44,063 nt of DNA. Source: CAYQFQ01 sp964416925 (GTDB lineage: Bacteria > Patescibacteriota > Minisyncoccia > Phycocordibacterales > GWA1-40-21). The translations under genes were made by a program, and so were the position numbers. The DNA lies in contig CAYQFQ010000004.1 in the NCBI GenBank assembly GCA_964416925.1, positions 1 to 44,063 on the forward strand, written 5' to 3'. The notes beneath the pieces were generated by a model. The model made no database searches. It had not been told where the DNA came from and was given only the letters and a program-made list of their open reading frames with translations. Position 1 is the stretch's first letter, and each line of letters begins with the position of its first letter. Positions 23,358-32,539 of this stretch are shown here, piece by piece.

Positions 23358-24380
23358 TTATAAAATAATTTCTGCTTCCGTCTCAATATTTAGTCCAACT
23401 TTTTCTTTAACTTTTTCTTTTATCTCATTTGCAAAGTTTATAATATCAGTTGAAGTTGCTCCGCCATAGTTTACTATCACCAAAGCCTGTTTATCATAAA
23501 GCCCAACAGAGCCTTTTCTATAGCCCTTTAATTGACATATTTTATCTAAGACAAATCCGAGGGGTATCTTTACGTGATTCTCGTCAACATCAAACTTCGG
23601 AAGTAGAGGAAAATTCTCTAAAAGTTTTTGATATTCTTTTTTTTCTACAATCGGATTTTTAAAAAAAGACCCGACACTTCCGAGCTCGCTAACTTCAGGT
23701 AATTTCTGTCTTCGCATTTCAATAATCGCATTCTTCATATCAATTTCAGAAAAGTTATCCACAGTTTTGTTTGAAAATATTTTTTTTATCTCCGAATATT
23801 TTAAATTTGGAATAAACTTTTTAGATAATTTATATGTAACAGAAATAATTATTATATTTTTTTTATTTTTAAATATACTGTCTCTATATTGAAACTGACA
23901 TTCACTGTTTGAAATAATCTGTGTTTGTAGATTTTCAGTATCAAACACTTCTACAGTGTCTATGAAGTCTTTCGCCTCTGCTCCATATGCTCCGATATTT
24001 TGCACGGCTGAAGCACCGACAGTTCCTGGAATATAGATCAGATTTTCAAGACCAAACATCTTCTGCTCCAAAGAAAATGAAACGATATCGTCCCACACCT
24101 CCCCCGCTCCACATTTAAGTAGACCAAAATCTTCATCAAGTTTAATAATCTCTTTTCCTTTTATTTCATTTTTGATTACGATGCCGTCAAAACCGATATC
24201 TGGGAATATTATATTTGAACCATTACCCAGAACAAAAAAATTAACTTTATTATCTTTCAAAAATACAACAGCTTCTTTTAGTTCAATTAAATTTTTAACA
24301 ACACAAAAAAACCGAGCCTGACCGCCCGTTCTCATGGTAGAGAATTCTGCCAACTTCACATTTTCTTTAATATCAAGCAA
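23358..24380 (-). CDS. murB: UDP-N-acetylenolpyruvoylglucosamine reductase
   Basis: MurB makes UDP-N-acetylmuramic acid for peptidoglycan, using FAD and NADPH. The 340-residue protein has the FAD motif LGNGSNIIFPD at about 51-61, IPGTVGASAVQNIGAYGAE at about 117-135, the substrate-binding YRDS at 165-168 and the catalytic Ser238 in GSVGSFFKNP. The final Glu in ETEAEIIL is the other acid. It is a type I enzyme with the Y loop. A structured 100-nt element lies upstream, and its product feeds the wall that the transglycosylase at 6674-8065 cuts. Confidence 0.96.
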   Translation of the reverse strand: MLDIKENVKLAEFSTMRTGGQARFFCVVKNLIELKEAVVFLKDNKVNFFVLGNGSNIIFPDIGFDGIVIKNEIKGKEIIKLDEDFGLLKCGAGEVWDDIVSFSLEQKMFGLENLIYIPGTVGASAVQNIGAYGAEAKDFIDTVEVFDTENLQTQIISNSECQFQYRDSIFKNKKNIIIISVTYKLSKKFIPNLKYSEIKKIFSNKTVDNFSEIDMKNAIIEMRRQKLPEVSELGSVGSFFKNPIVEKKEYQKLLENFPLLPKFDVDENHVKIPLGFVLDKICQLKGYRKGSVGLYDKQALVIVNYGGATSTDIINFANEIKEKVKEKVGLNIETEAEIIL

Positions 24381-24409
24381 GTTATTATAATATGATTACT
24401 CCAACTTAT

Positions 24410-24464
24410 GACCGGCGGGGGCTAACCTCCAAAAAATGTCTTTATGTGAGTGCAACCGCCGGTC
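24410..24464. repeat. GC-rich inverted repeat upstream of murB
   Basis: Arms gaccggcgg (24410-24418) and ccgccggtc (24456-24464) pair perfectly, with partial extension outward, around a 37-nt interior. The interior shares ggctaac and gtgagtgc with the small-RNA region at 24700-24725. It would lie in the murB leader. Confidence 0.65.
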
Positions 24465-24597
24465 GTAACTTGAAACAATCTTAACCTAAACACTTTCAAT
24501 ACTATAACATATATTTAAATACATTCCACATTAACATAACATGAAATCACCCCTATTCAGAACTTATTTTAAAGATTGTAACTTAGCTCTTTAGGCA

Positions 24598-24642
24598 ATC
24601 GAGGTGGAGCCTCGATGTTGGTGGTCGAGGCTCCACCTCGAT
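24598..24642. repeat. Perfect 18-bp inverted repeat
   Basis: Arms 24598-24615 and 24625-24642 pair perfectly around a 9-nt loop. The arm itself is a near-palindrome (gaggtggagcctc), so cruciform or double-hairpin forms are possible. Nothing downstream resembles a T-tract. Confidence 0.8.
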
Positions 24643-24654
24643 CTATTCGACCAG

Positions 24655-24726
24655 AAACGCAAAGCCCCACCGAAGTGGGGCGACGCGTAGACATTCGTTA
24701 GGGCTAACACATTGCTAGCACTCACA
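24655..24726 (-). ncRNA. Putative small RNA with its own promoter and terminator
   Basis: The minus strand has a clean promoter: TTGCAT (24755-24760), 16 bp, then TATAAT (24733-24738) with TGC in front. The expected start is about 24726. About 72 nt later a 7-bp GC hairpin with a UUCG loop (24664-24670/24675-24681) is followed by TTTGCGTTT. Inside, gctagc...gttagc could form another stem. No open frame with a start is evident. It follows the O-antigen ligase gene directly and could instead be its mRNA tail. Family unknown. Confidence 0.5.
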
Positions 24727-24732
24727 GATTGT

Positions 24733-24760
24733 ATTATAGCACATCTAAAAATAAATGCAA
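24733..24760 (-). promoter_or_regulatory. Promoter of the putative small RNA
   Basis: TTGCAT, 16 bp, then TATAAT preceded by TGC, on the minus strand. The -35 box begins 1 nt after the ligase stop codon. Confidence 0.65.
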
Positions 24761-24761
24761 A

Positions 24762-26915
24762 TTATTCGTAATTTAGGGTTTTAGTCCAAATCTGGTCAAT
24801 CAATTGCTTCCCTGTTGTATCAAAAGATGGGTTCATTCCTATAGCTTTATTTATCTCAGCTACGGCTTGAGCAAGTTGCCCCTTCTTATACTTATCTACA
24901 GCAACCATCACATAAGCATTTGTTATTGACTCATCAGCACTCTTTACTCCACCAAGAAGTTCGAGCGCACCCTTTTCGTTTCCTGTAACAATGAGTGTTG
25001 ATGCATACATAGCCTTTGATTTTTCTATGCTCTTACCTAATTCGTAAACCCTCTTTGCTTCGTCACGGGCTTTTTCTCTCTCTCCCGTTCCCATATACCC
25101 TTGAATCAGTTCAAAAGCAATTGTCTGTTTATTTATTGAGAGTTCTTTCGCTTTTTCCAAGTAAGGTAATGCCAAATCTGATCGGCCGAGATTATTCAAC
25201 AGTGATCCAGTAAATATCTGGTATCTTGCATCGTTTGGAGTTTGTACTATCTGCTTGTCCATTTCTGCAATTGCAAAATTCAGATAATCAATTTTAGTTT
25301 CGTCTTTTATCCCTGTGTTTGAATAAGCGACTTTTTGCGCAATGTTTAATATTTGTTCTCTTATTTCAGGATTTGCAAAAGTATTATATGAAAGAGCTTT
25401 TTTAAAGTAATCCATTGTTTGCTCGGCGGTTATAGATACTATTTTTTTATCTTTCAAACTATATTCTTGTGCAGTCATAGCATTGATCAAATATAAGTTT
25501 GCTTTAATGGGTCTCACATTTACCCACCACAAAGTAAAACCAAGCATACAAACAATAATAATTGCTAGAATCTTTTTCAAATCTTCACTCATCTCATACC
25601 CATTCCTCTTCTCAGATTCTAGACTACCTGATGTCTCCGTAAAATATAAATACGACAAGACAGTAAAGAATAGGAAATAACTCACCAAGTTATCAAACAC
25701 AAAAAGGTTTTGGAAAAAATATGCTGCAAGCAATCCCAAGATAAGTGCTTTTTCAAAGACCTCCCTCTTACTCTTCCATAACACATAGAGAGATGAAAGA
25801 AATATTGCCAAATATGAAATTAGGCCTAAGATTCCACCTGCAACAAGCATATCAAGAGGCATATTGTGTGCCCTATCAAACCAAGATTCTTGTCCATACA
25901 TTCTTGGATCATAATATTTATTAAACACATAATTAAATCCATCTTGTCCCCAACCCAGAATTGGTTTCTCGACAAACCCTTTTATTGCCATAGGCCAAAC
26001 ATACTGTCTTGCCTGTCCTTGTCCTGATATATTACTCCAGGAAATTGCAGAAAGCCTTGAGAGTGTAGGATTACTTTTTACAAAGCTCATGTCTTTAACT
26101 GCAAAAAAAGCTCCTATTATAATTATAATTGCAATTATTTTAATGATTGAGATTCTTTTAAGAACAGATTCTTTTCTTTCTAAAATCGCACTCGCAATCA
26201 GAGTAACAAGTAGCCCACCAATAAGTCCCAAAATGACACCTCTCGTTTGAGTCTTCCAGATTCCCCAAAAGTTTAGAAATACTACAACAACATAAGCGTA
26301 AAATCTCCAGTCTCTTAACCAAAATCTAATAATACCCCAAGAGCCGATCATGTTTTTTCTAATTACATCTTTATACAAAAGAAATAGTACAAAAAATAAA
26401 TTAAACAAAAAATATACACCGAGATATATAGGATTACCGAGAGGACCAGAAATTCTAGTGAGTGCTTCTGCTTCAGTCCCGAACAATGTTTTTAGAGCCA
26501 TGAACACACTCGTGACCACAGAGAACCTAAAAAACCATAACCAATTATCTTCACTCTTCATTACGGTTCCAAACACAACAAGATATGCCCAAAGATGAAT
26601 TAGAGTTACAAAACCATCCATTCTCTCAAAGTTACTCCACAAAGCTTTCATAGGCGCAACTGCGAATATATCAGCAATGAACATTATTAGTGTAAATGCA
26701 GTAACTGAAATTAATACCCAAGAAAACTTTGGTCTGTATTCTTTATAGTTAATAGCAAGGATAAGATAAAGCGCGAATATTATTTCTACAATTATTCTGA
26801 ACGCAAAATTCTTTCCAGTTATATATGGAAAAAACATTCCATTAGCAACAAAAAATGGAAGGATAAGCACTGCCCAGAGTCCCACTAATATTCCGTATTT
26901 CAATATGTCTTTCAT
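24762..26915 (-). CDS. O-antigen ligase/polymerase family protein with TPR tail
   Basis: The 717-residue protein has about twelve membrane helices over residues 5-430 and a conserved extracytoplasmic loop with GRDGFNYVFN-like sequence (here ILGWGQDGFNYVFNKYYDPRMYGQESWFDRAHNMPLDMLVAGG), typical of Wzy_C/WaaL proteins. Residues about 480-710 are TPR-like helices (FEKALSYNTFANPEIREQ, PYLEKAKELS and others). Such proteins join or polymerise glycans at the membrane, or transfer them to proteins (PglL-like). The TPR tail suggests protein contacts outside. It borders the polysaccharide locus and fits as its polymerase or ligase. An extended -10 promoter lies upstream. Confidence 0.85.
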   Translation of the reverse strand: MKDILKYGILVGLWAVLILPFFVANGMFFPYITGKNFAFRIIVEIIFALYLILAINYKEYRPKFSWVLISVTAFTLIMFIADIFAVAPMKALWSNFERMDGFVTLIHLWAYLVVFGTVMKSEDNWLWFFRFSVVTSVFMALKTLFGTEAEALTRISGPLGNPIYLGVYFLFNLFFVLFLLYKDVIRKNMIGSWGIIRFWLRDWRFYAYVVVVFLNFWGIWKTQTRGVILGLIGGLLVTLIASAILERKESVLKRISIIKIIAIIIIIGAFFAVKDMSFVKSNPTLSRLSAISWSNISGQGQARQYVWPMAIKGFVEKPILGWGQDGFNYVFNKYYDPRMYGQESWFDRAHNMPLDMLVAGGILGLISYLAIFLSSLYVLWKSKREVFEKALILGLLAAYFFQNLFVFDNLVSYFLFFTVLSYLYFTETSGSLESEKRNGYEMSEDLKKILAIIIVCMLGFTLWWVNVRPIKANLYLINAMTAQEYSLKDKKIVSITAEQTMDYFKKALSYNTFANPEIREQILNIAQKVAYSNTGIKDETKIDYLNFAIAEMDKQIVQTPNDARYQIFTGSLLNNLGRSDLALPYLEKAKELSINKQTIAFELIQGYMGTGEREKARDEAKRVYELGKSIEKSKAMYASTLIVTGNEKGALELLGGVKSADESITNAYVMVAVDKYKKGQLAQAVAEINKAIGMNPSFDTTGKQLIDQIWTKTLNYE

Positions 26916-26947
26916 AAGTTTGATTAATTTATTAATACACTTCTGCG

Positions 26948-26956
26948 ATTATAGCA
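26948..26956 (-). promoter_or_regulatory. Extended -10 promoter of the ligase gene
   Basis: The minus strand reads TGCTATAAT. The leader would be about 26 nt. No clear -35 box is visible. Confidence 0.6.
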
Positions 26957-26981
26957 CTCCAAAAAAATAGATAAAGCCAAC

Positions 26982-27404
26982 CTATTCTTTAATCCTTTCT
27001 CTTATTTCTGATGTTGATATCGGTTTAAACATCAGATCTTTTGGAAGCTGGATATACTCAGCACCGTGCTTCTTACAAAACTCTCTTTTTTTATCTGCAT
27101 TTCTATCGTCAACAGTTGATGCTAAAATATCCGGTTTCAAACGCAAAAACTCATCTTTAAAATCAAAAATCGCATCATCAATGTTGTCCCCCATTACAAC
27201 TTCATCCACCATTCTCAAAGACTCGATCAAATATCGCTTGTGTTCTTCTGGCAGCGCAGACTTTCTACCTTTATACTTCTGTAATACAGCATCACTAGCA
27301 AAAGATACTATTAAATAATCTCCAAGGGCTTTCGCCTGCTTGAAGAACTCTACATGACCAGCATGTAAAATATCGTAACAACCTGACACAAATACTTTTT
27401 TCAT
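26982..27404 (-). CDS. Nucleotidyltransferase, cytidylyltransferase-like family
   Basis: The 140-residue protein begins KKVFVSGCYDILHAGHVEFFKQAKALGD, with the HxGH nucleotide-binding motif at about 15-18, and ends FKPISTSEIRERIKE, the ISTS(E/K)I signature. It activates a phosphorylated sugar or alcohol to its CDP or ADP form. By length and motifs it may be the heptose-phosphate adenylyltransferase (RfaE domain II/HldE-C) or a glycerol-3-phosphate cytidylyltransferase. The choice cannot be made from sequence alone. It sits at the edge of the polysaccharide locus and is transcribed away from the flippase. Confidence 0.85.
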   Translation of the reverse strand: MKKVFVSGCYDILHAGHVEFFKQAKALGDYLIVSFASDAVLQKYKGRKSALPEEHKRYLIESLRMVDEVVMGDNIDDAIFDFKDEFLRLKPDILASTVDDRNADKKREFCKKHGAEYIQLPKDLMFKPISTSEIRERIKE

Positions 27405-27479
27405 ATTTAGCCTATATTATCACATATAATCAATAGTGGAATAATGGCACAAAAATGTTAATATTCTTTTGATAAACCT

Positions 27480-28802
27480 ATGCAAACGCTTTCTTGGAGT
27501 TACATTAAGGAAAAGTGGAACAATGCGGGATTTCAAAAATATTTCCAAAATATGGGATGGATGTTTTCCGCTAGAATTTTTGTTCTAGCTGTCGCCTTTT
27601 TTGTAAACGCATACATGGCAAGATACCTCGGTCCGAGCAATTACGGATTACTAAATTACGTATTCAGTTTCGTCGGGCTTTTTGCATTTATGGCCTCTTT
27701 AGGAATTGAAAACATTGCAAACAGAGAGATTATAAATGATCATACGAACAAGAGTAAAATAATTGGGACAAGTTTTTATCTGAAGCTTTTTGGAAGTTTT
27801 GTAGCAATATTATCAATATTTATCACTGGAACACTAACTACAAAAGACCCTCTACTGCTTAGTCTCATAATAATGTATTCTCTTAGTTTTATTTTCAGTG
27901 CTTTTAATATTATTGAAGTATATTTTCAGTCTCAAGTCCTATCAAAATATCCAGCTCTTGTAACAATTATTGCTGGAATTGTTTCCGCAACATTAAAGAT
28001 TGTAGCAATGTCTCTTGGACTTGGAATTATTTGGCTGACAGCGATCTATGTTCTAGATAGTGTAATCATAGCTTTTGGCCTAATATATTTTTTTATCAAC
28101 AAAGGTCACCATATCAAAGAGTGGATTTTTGATAAAACCACAGCAATCTTAATAATAAAAGATTCTTGGCCACTAATGTTATCTGGTGTTGCGTGGAGTA
28201 TATATATGAAAATTGATCAGATAATGATAAAAAATATGATCGGTAATGAACAGGCTGGAATCTATGCTGTCGCCGCCAAACTTTCTGAATTTTGGTATTT
28301 TATACCTGGTACTATTTGTGCTTCAGTATTTCCTGCAATTGTCAGGGCCCAAAAAATTAGCAAGGAGTTATATGAGGAAAGATTGTCAAAACTATACTCC
28401 CTGATGTTCTATCTAGCCCTTGTGGTCGCTGTGCTTACAACGATTTTTGCATCTTTAATAATTTTCATCCTTTTCGGACACGAATATCTGAGTGCTGCTG
28501 TTGCACTTAGAATTTATATTTGGGCTGGAATTGGAGTATGCTTAAATAGTGCTCTCATCTATTATCTAATATCGGAAAATCAAACAAAAATTAGTGCTAT
28601 CTCATCTATTTTTGGGGCAGTTATAAACATAACTCTAAATTTTATCCTTATTCCAAAATACGGGATAAGTGGTGCTGCTTTCGCTAGTTTCATTTCATAT
28701 ATATTAGTTTCTTTGTCTATTTTATCTTTTAAGAAAGGGAGATCCCAAATAACATTAATTATTAGAGGCATCATATTACCTTTTAATAAATCAAAAAAAT
28801 GA
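27480..28802 (+). CDS. Polysaccharide flippase (Wzx/MATE-like)
   Basis: The 440-residue protein has about twelve to fourteen membrane helices throughout. It begins NMGWMFSARIFVLAVAFFVNAYMARYLGPSNYGLLNYVFSFVGLFAFMASLGIENIANREI, the typical opening of the RfbX/Wzx family. A later LMLSGVAWSIYMKIDQIMIKNMIGNEQAGIYAVAAKLSEFWYFIPG marks the second half. Such proteins flip lipid-linked glycan units across the membrane. It is the first plus-strand gene of the glycan locus, and the following genes follow with overlaps or short gaps. The start ATG at 27480 has no clear Shine-Dalgarno. Confidence 0.92.
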   Translation: MQTLSWSYIKEKWNNAGFQKYFQNMGWMFSARIFVLAVAFFVNAYMARYLGPSNYGLLNYVFSFVGLFAFMASLGIENIANREIINDHTNKSKIIGTSFYLKLFGSFVAILSIFITGTLTTKDPLLLSLIIMYSLSFIFSAFNIIEVYFQSQVLSKYPALVTIIAGIVSATLKIVAMSLGLGIIWLTAIYVLDSVIIAFGLIYFFINKGHHIKEWIFDKTTAILIIKDSWPLMLSGVAWSIYMKIDQIMIKNMIGNEQAGIYAVAAKLSEFWYFIPGTICASVFPAIVRAQKISKELYEERLSKLYSLMFYLALVVAVLTTIFASLIIFILFGHEYLSAAVALRIYIWAGIGVCLNSALIYYLISENQTKISAISSIFGAVINITLNFILIPKYGISGAAFASFISYILVSLSILSFKKGRSQITLIIRGIILPFNKSKK

Positions 28803-29545
28803 AAACCCTTTTAAATAAATTAAACAGGATAATAATATATATCTCTGACATTATAGATATAGGTTTTAAAAATCGTGAAGTGATGAAAAACGGAGATTGC
28901 TATATCACAATCAAAAAATTCTTAAAATTTCACAAACCCACTACACTTTATGATATTGGAGCAAACTCAGGGATATGGAGTGACACGATGTATAAGTTAA
29001 ATCCACAACTTAAAAACGTAGTTTTATTTGAGCCTCAAAAAAAATATTGTGATATATTGAGAAAAAACAATTTCTTACCAAACATAAAAAAAACAGTTTA
29101 CAACACTGCGTTGGGAAATGAAGATAAAATATCTGAAATTAAAGGTGGTACAGCATCCGCCTCAATGTTGGACACAAATGAACAGAATATTTTTTTCCCT
29201 GACAGTCTTGATAATACGCAAGAATTCACCACAGTTAAAAGGTTAGATGATATATTTTATTCAGATAAATTAACATCCCCTGACACAATAAAAATCGACG
29301 TTCAAGGTTATGAACTCCTAGTCCTTCTCGGCTCGCAAAAAATACTTAAAGAAACGCAATTTTTGATCATTGAACTTTCTTTTAGAGAATTGTATCTCGG
29401 ACAACCAAAACTGTCCGAAATTTTAGGTTTCCTAGAAAAAAATAACTTCTTTTTAATCGACTTCGGTTATGAGTGGCGCAATGAAAAAACAAAAGAATTA
29501 ATTCAAATTGATGCTTTCTTTTCTAAGAAAAAAGATGAAAAATAA
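28799..29545 (+). CDS. FkbM-family methyltransferase
   Basis: The 248-residue protein has the SAM-binding motif LYDIGANSGIWSDTMYKL (about 50-67), the motif VVLFEPQKKYCDILRKN, and IKIDVQGYELLVLLGSQKIL followed by a LIIELSFRELY, all FkbM traits. FkbM enzymes O-methylate sugars or other small molecules. It starts inside an ATGA overlap with the flippase stop and ends 11 bases into the next gene. The first 40 residues are Lys-rich and look like an added helix. The methylated sugar is probably part of the surface glycan. Confidence 0.88.
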   Translation: MKTLLNKLNRIIIYISDIIDIGFKNREVMKNGDCYITIKKFLKFHKPTTLYDIGANSGIWSDTMYKLNPQLKNVVLFEPQKKYCDILRKNNFLPNIKKTVYNTALGNEDKISEIKGGTASASMLDTNEQNIFFPDSLDNTQEFTTVKRLDDIFYSDKLTSPDTIKIDVQGYELLVLLGSQKILKETQFLIIELSFRELYLGQPKLSEILGFLEKNNFFLIDFGYEWRNEKTKELIQIDAFFSKKKDEK

Positions 29546-30719
29546 AACAATTGTATTATTTGACCACCTCTCTGGTGGTCACCACGAAACTTATATACTC
29601 TTATATGCAAAGACACTCCTTGAACTTGGCAATAAAGTCCTAATCTTTTATCCCGAAGACACTATTTTTTCCTCGCTAAAAGATAAATATGGAAGTAAAA
29701 TAAAATATGAAAAAATAGACTTCATAAACACATCTTACAAAAACAAATACTTAGTCACGGTATCAAATATATTAAAAGTTATTTTCTTATGGATAAAAAC
29801 CAATACTTTAATCAAAAAAGGATTAAAAAAAATGGGAGAAAGCACACCTGACCTTGTATTTTTTTTATGGCTTGATTCATTCTTAGGAGCATTTTTAAAA
29901 GGTTGGATAATAGACTTATTTTTTAAGTTTAAATGGTCAGGTCTATATTTTCATCCGGTTTACTTAAGAACAAGTGATATATTACAAACGATACAGAATC
30001 CAGAAAGCATTCTGAAATCAAGATTCTGTAGTTTTGTCACGGTTCTTGATGAGAATATTTCTAATAAATTAAGCACAAATATCGATAAAAAAGTTTACGT
30101 ACTGCCTGATGTAACAGACGAGGAGCTAGAAGAGAATGATCTAATTAAAAAGTCTATATTATTTAAGGCAAACAATCGAAAAGTTATCGGTATATTAGGT
30201 ATATTTTCGAAACGTAAAGGTCTTGAGACTTTTATCGACGCAATAAAAATGGCCGACCAAAATAAATTTTTCTTTGTAATCGCTGGTGATTTTTCAAAAA
30301 ATGATTATAAGAAGGATGAATATGAATCCATAGAATCATTCTTAAAGAAAAAACCTGAAAATTGCTTCATTATTCAAGAAATATTAAGTGAAAAAGATTT
30401 CAATACCTTAGTGAACTCTTGTGATATTCTATTCGCAGTTTACAAAAACTTTTTCCACAGTAGTAATATTTTAACAAAGGCTGCACTTTTTAAGAAATAT
30501 GTAATCGTGAGTGATAAGCATCTTATGGCAGAAAGAGTTAAGAAATTCAATTTAGGATTGTGCATCAAACAAGAAAATGTTTCAAAACTCTTAAGAGCAA
30601 TGGATATTCTCTCTACGGAAGAAAAAATACAAACACTAGAGAGACCCTTGTTTGAAGAATATTTTTCAAGACATTCCACACAGAAGTTAGCCCAAATCTT
30701 CTCCAGTATAAACATCTAA
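29535..30719 (+). CDS. Glycosyltransferase, GT-B fold (GT4-like)
   Basis: The protein has 394 residues from the ATG at 29535 (MKNKTIVLFDHLSGGHHETYILLYAKTLLELG), which overlaps the FkbM gene by 11 nt. The longer frame begins inside it. The N-terminal Rossmann-like half has GGHHETY in the loop that binds the acceptor. The C-terminal half has VIGILGIFSKRKGLETFIDAI and ILFAVYKNFFHSSNILTKAALFKKYVIVSD, where the donor nucleotide binds. The usual GT4 EGFG motif is missing, so the subfamily is uncertain. It is probably a sugar transferase of the locus. Confidence 0.75.
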   Translation: MKNKTIVLFDHLSGGHHETYILLYAKTLLELGNKVLIFYPEDTIFSSLKDKYGSKIKYEKIDFINTSYKNKYLVTVSNILKVIFLWIKTNTLIKKGLKKMGESTPDLVFFLWLDSFLGAFLKGWIIDLFFKFKWSGLYFHPVYLRTSDILQTIQNPESILKSRFCSFVTVLDENISNKLSTNIDKKVYVLPDVTDEELEENDLIKKSILFKANNRKVIGILGIFSKRKGLETFIDAIKMADQNKFFFVIAGDFSKNDYKKDEYESIESFLKKKPENCFIIQEILSEKDFNTLVNSCDILFAVYKNFFHSSNILTKAALFKKYVIVSDKHLMAERVKKFNLGLCIKQENVSKLLRAMDILSTEEKIQTLERPLFEEYFSRHSTQKLAQIFSSINI

Positions 30720-30725
30720 AAAATT

Positions 30726-31619
30726 ATGAACAAAAATAAAATTAATATAATTTTTATTCATCAAGGAAGAAATGATTACCTACTTACTGCTTTAAAATGT
30801 GCACGAGAATCAAATCCTTTAGCCGACATTTTCTTGATTGGCGACAAAGCGAATAACGATATAGACTCTGTTTCTCACAAATACATTAGCGATTACTTTT
30901 ACAGTGCGAAACAATTTGAGAAATATTATAAACACTTTTCGACAAATTCCTATGAATTTGAACTTTTCTGTATTCAGAGATGGTTCATACTTAGAGACTT
31001 CATGAAAGAAAACAATTTGGAAAGTTGTTTCTATGCAGACTCAGACGTTTTAATTTTTGCTAATTTGCTTGCCGAACAGTCCAAATTTGAAAATTATCAA
31101 TTAGCACTTTCAGAAGGAACCTGTGGACACAACTCTTTTTGGAATAGTTTTGATGCAATAAATAATTTTTGTAATTTTACCAAGGATGTTTATAGTGAAA
31201 ATAACATAGAAACGTATAGTAAATTAATTGACTTTTGGACTAAATACAAATTAAGTAAAAAGTCAGGTGGTATATGTGACATGACACTTTTAATGTTTTA
31301 TAAGGAAAAATACCCCACGCTTGTTGGTGAGACCGCTAATATTATAAATGGATCAACCTATGACCATAACTTATCTTCCAAAAATCAAAATAATACCATT
31401 TACAATAACATTTTAGGTATTAAAAAGGTTGTTTGGAAAGATAACTTACCTTACGTGAAAGATGATACCAACATCTTGATAAGATTTAATACCTTACACC
31501 TTCAAGGTTGGACCAAAAAACTTAGTGCAAAATTTTATTACCGAAATAAAAATATCATATATTATCTTTTGAAAGAGAAAATGCTAATTTTTTTACGTAG
31601 CCGCCTTAAAATCAAATGA
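30726..31619 (+). CDS. Glycosyltransferase-like protein, GT-A type
   Basis: The 297-residue protein starts NKNKINIIFIHQGRNDYLLTALKCARESNPLADIFLIGD, a nucleotide-diphosphosugar transferase fold. The DxD motif is in SCFYADSDVLIFANLL (about residues 96-111). The later FNTLHLQGWTKKL is near the end. The overall family is not clear. It is a candidate sugar transferase. It starts 6 nt after the previous gene and ends in an ATGA overlap with the next. Confidence 0.65.
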   Translation: MNKNKINIIFIHQGRNDYLLTALKCARESNPLADIFLIGDKANNDIDSVSHKYISDYFYSAKQFEKYYKHFSTNSYEFELFCIQRWFILRDFMKENNLESCFYADSDVLIFANLLAEQSKFENYQLALSEGTCGHNSFWNSFDAINNFCNFTKDVYSENNIETYSKLIDFWTKYKLSKKSGGICDMTLLMFYKEKYPTLVGETANIINGSTYDHNLSSKNQNNTIYNNILGIKKVVWKDNLPYVKDDTNILIRFNTLHLQGWTKKLSAKFYYRNKNIIYYLLKEKMLIFLRSRLKIK

Positions 31620-32539
31620 GCAATAATTTTCCAATACCAGTATTATTTATAATATTTAATCGTCCTGAAACTACGAGAAATGTATTTGATGTCATTAAAA
31701 AAATTAAACCAGAAAAACTTTTCATTGCAGCAGATGGCCCAAGGGATAAAAGGCTTGGAGAAAAAGAATTGTGCGGAGAAGTGAGAAAAATTACTGAAAA
31801 TATTGATTGGCCATGTGAAGTGTTTAGAAAGTACGAAGAAAAAAACTTAGGATGCAAACTTGGAGTAAGTTCAGCAATAAACTGGTTTTTCAAAAATGTA
31901 GAAAAAGGAATAATACTTGAAGACGACTGTCTTCCCGACCCAACTTTCTTTGTGTTTTGTGAAGAAATGCTTACTAAATACAATAATAATAAAGAAATAA
32001 TGCACATTAATGGCACAAACTCACAATTTGGAGAAAAGTTTGGTATTTATAGTTACTATTTTTCTCACTGCCCTCAAGTTTGGGGATGGGCCACATGGAA
32101 AAGAGCTTGGGATAAATATGATATAGAAATGAAAGAACTAGATATTTTTATCCATACTAAAAAAACCTTAAAAGCATTTAAAAATAAACAGGTAGCAAAC
32201 TACTGGAATTCTCTCTTTAAATATATTAAAGAGAGAGAAGTAAATACTTGGGACGCACAGTGGTCTTTTTCAGTTATGAACAATTCAGGACTAGTCATAA
32301 CTCCAAACGTCAACTTAGTAAAAAATATTGGATTTAGCACAAATTCGACACACACAGAAAATGCAGACAAACTTGTTAAACAAGACAGCAAGCAAATTTT
32401 AAAAATAGAAAATCCACCCGAAATAATAATAGATAATGGGGCCGATATAAAAATATACCAAAAAATATATTATAGAAGTTTTTTCGAAAGGATAATGTCT
32501 TTTGTTAAGAAAATATTATCTGTGTTAGTATTAAGATAA
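31616..32539 (+). CDS. Glycosyltransferase, GT-A (HlpA/GNT-I-like)
   Basis: The 307-residue protein begins FPIPVLFIIFNRPETTRNVFDVIKKIKPEKLFIAADGPR, the start of a nucleotide-sugar transferase. GIILEDDCLPDPTFFVFCEEML (about 100-121) holds the metal-binding acidic motif, and HCPQVWGWATWKRAWDKYD (about 144-162) is a motif of this group of proteins, often called hemolytic protein HlpA-like. They are thought to be sugar transferases rather than hemolysins. It starts in the ATGA overlap and ends in TAATG with the next gene. Confidence 0.78.
   Translation: MSNNFPIPVLFIIFNRPETTRNVFDVIKKIKPEKLFIAADGPRDKRLGEKELCGEVRKITENIDWPCEVFRKYEEKNLGCKLGVSSAINWFFKNVEKGIILEDDCLPDPTFFVFCEEMLTKYNNNKEIMHINGTNSQFGEKFGIYSYYFSHCPQVWGWATWKRAWDKYDIEMKELDIFIHTKKTLKAFKNKQVANYWNSLFKYIKEREVNTWDAQWSFSVMNNSGLVITPNVNLVKNIGFSTNSTHTENADKLVKQDSKQILKIENPPEIIIDNGADIKIYQKIYYRSFFERIMSFVKKILSVLVLR

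Noticed and set aside
24598..24642. The 18-bp inverted repeat as a terminator of the ligase gene.
   Set aside because: No T-tract follows on either strand. The UUCG hairpin at 24664-24681 is the better terminator.
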